Shown piece by piece: positions 63,340 to 64,000 of a stretch of DNA of 64,000 nt. Every line of letters begins with the position of its first letter. Positions within the stretch are counted from its first letter, which is position 1. The notes below the pieces were generated by a model. The model was not told the origin of the DNA. It was given only the letters and a program-made list of their open reading frames with translations, and ran no database searches. The position numbers and the translations under genes were made by a program. This DNA comes from Paenibacillus kobensis NBRC 15729 (lineage in GTDB: Bacteria > Bacillota > Bacilli > Paenibacillales > Paenibacillaceae), in contig NZ_BILZ01000014.1 in the NCBI RefSeq assembly GCF_004000825.1, positions 41,054 through 105,053 on the forward strand, written 5' to 3'.

Positions 63340-64000
63340 CTATAAGGTGTATTCCAAATAATCCAACTGCACGTCCCACATTCCGTTATCCGTTGTAACG
63401 ATCAGCTTGACGTTCGTGGCCCCCGTTGCGTGCGTCACATTGGACAAGGTCTGAACCGTCGGCGTCGTGCCTGTGAAGGTGAAGGTGCCAACGGTCGTTC
63501 CGCCGATTTGCAAATCAACCTGAGCCGTGCCTGAGTTCGTTGATGCCCCCCGGAGGGAGAACGTGTGCGTCCCGTATGCAAAGTACTGATCAAAGCCGGC
63601 ACTGTCATTATTGCCGTATAAGACTACCCCGGCGAAAGGTGAAGTGATCTTACCTGCATAGGTCCCGCCAAGTGTCATATTCTCGGTTTCCACTCTCGTT
63701 GCCGATCCGGAGCCAGAACCTGAGCCAGATCCTGCCGCATCGGTGGAGAACTGCCAATAATCGAAGTTAAACAGATTGCCTGACCCGCCTGTAAACACGA
63801 AGAATACGCGATGCACGCCCGTTGCGCCGCTCACCGCGGTCTGCAGTTCTTTCCACGTTTGCGCTCCGCCCGTAGCCGTAACATTCAATGTCCCGACAAG
63901 CGTACCGGTCGGACTGTCCAGACGGATCTCAATGTTGCCTCCCACCGTAGAGGCGACATTCGCTTTGAACGACTTCGCTCCGCCGGAACCGAAATCGGCG
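63340..64000 (-). CDS. C-terminal part of a carbohydrate-binding (CBM6/CBM35-like) enzyme, 5' end outside window
   Basis: About 220 residues visible, open to the right edge. A CBM6-type module (FGSGGAKSF, GNIEIRLDSPTG, HRVFFVFTGG, NFDYWQF) is followed by a Gly-Ser linker (about eight GS repeats) and a second beta-sandwich module starting ATRVETENM and ending LDYLEYTL. Such tandem modules usually sit at the C-terminus of secreted glycoside hydrolases, whose catalytic domain would lie beyond the window. This is the chromosomal gene whose 3' end is repeated at 7140. Confidence 0.85.
   Translation of the reverse strand, partial: ADFGSGGAKSFKANVASTVGGNIEIRLDSPTGTLVGTLNVTATGGAQTWKELQTAVSGATGVHRVFFVFTGGSGNLFNFDYWQFSTDAAGSGSGSGSGSATRVETENMTLGGTYAGKITSPFAGVVLYGNNDSAGFDQYFAYGTHTFSLRGASTNSGTAQVDLQIGGTTVGTFTFTGTTPTVQTLSNVTHATGATNVKLIVTTDNGMWDVQLDYLEYTL

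Larger units (their letters stand above)
63035..63430. repeat. Right arm of the direct repeat flanking the island
   Basis: Partner of 6735-7230 in the same orientation. Same order: PH 5' region, terminator, CBM 3' end. Shorter by about 100 bp because of the PH deletion and smaller intergenic gaps. Left of 63035 is island-specific sequence. Confidence 0.9.

Overview
The window looks like a chromosome segment of a Paenibacillus-type Gram-positive (Bacillota). Ribosome binding sites are strong (AGGAGG type), GTG and TTG starts are frequent, and hairpin-plus-T terminators are common. The flanks carry a domain-permuted GH3 beta-glucosidase, a YgjP-type metallopeptidase, a VOC protein, a PH-domain protein and a CBM6-type carbohydrate-binding protein. 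No rRNA, tRNA, CRISPR, transposase or integrase was seen.

Layout. Positions 1-7.2 kb are ordinary chromosome: a partial isoprenoid-synthase-like gene, a small membrane protein, GH3, YgjP-like peptidase, VOC and PH-domain genes. Positions 7.3-62.8 kb hold a large biosynthetic island of about 50 genes. Positions 63.0-64 kb return to chromosome. The island lies between imperfect direct repeats (6735-7230 and 63035-63430). Each repeat spans the start of a PH-domain gene, an intergenic terminator and the 3' end of a CBM gene. The left copy has an intact PH gene and a CBM 3' stump. The right copy has a broken PH gene and the (partial) real CBM gene. This is the geometry expected from single-crossover insertion of a circular DNA or a similar homologous event.

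The island encodes a discrete (type II-like), reducing polyketide system: two complete ketosynthases, a truncated Cys-less KS partner, a FabG-type ketoreductase, a pair of hotdog dehydratases (one without the catalytic His), four carrier proteins, AcpS and a FAAL/AMP-ligase. No enoyl reductase and no modular or enediyne-type PKS was found, so a polyene chain is the likely primary product. Directly linked to the KS/KR/ACP genes is the triad DUF1702 (UnbL-like), CRTAC1/UnbV-like lipoprotein and RnfD/UnbU-like membrane protein, plus a TPR protein. This triad is best known from enediyne warhead clusters. The island also holds several protein types known as protection against reactive DNA-damaging metabolites: two SRPBCC-PDZ fusions (CalC-like fold), three VOC proteins, a GyrI-like protein and a peroxiredoxin.

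Tailoring genes include three GT1 and one GT2 glycosyltransferases, a kinase/HAD/nucleotidyltransferase cassette, a carbamoyltransferase, a class III aminotransferase, two methyltransferases, a flavin monooxygenase, four intact and one degenerate PhyH-type dioxygenases, a TIM-barrel epimerase and two metallopeptidases. An aminoacylation module combines an amino acid:carrier-protein ligase-like enzyme, a carrier protein and BtrH-like acyltransferases. A heterodimeric ABC exporter, two AraC regulators and a private GroES/GroEL pair complete the set. My working hypothesis is a glycosylated, aminoacylated and carbamoylated reactive polyene/polyyne or enediyne-like metabolite made by a type II-like PKS instead of a PKSE. 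That product is inferred, not shown.
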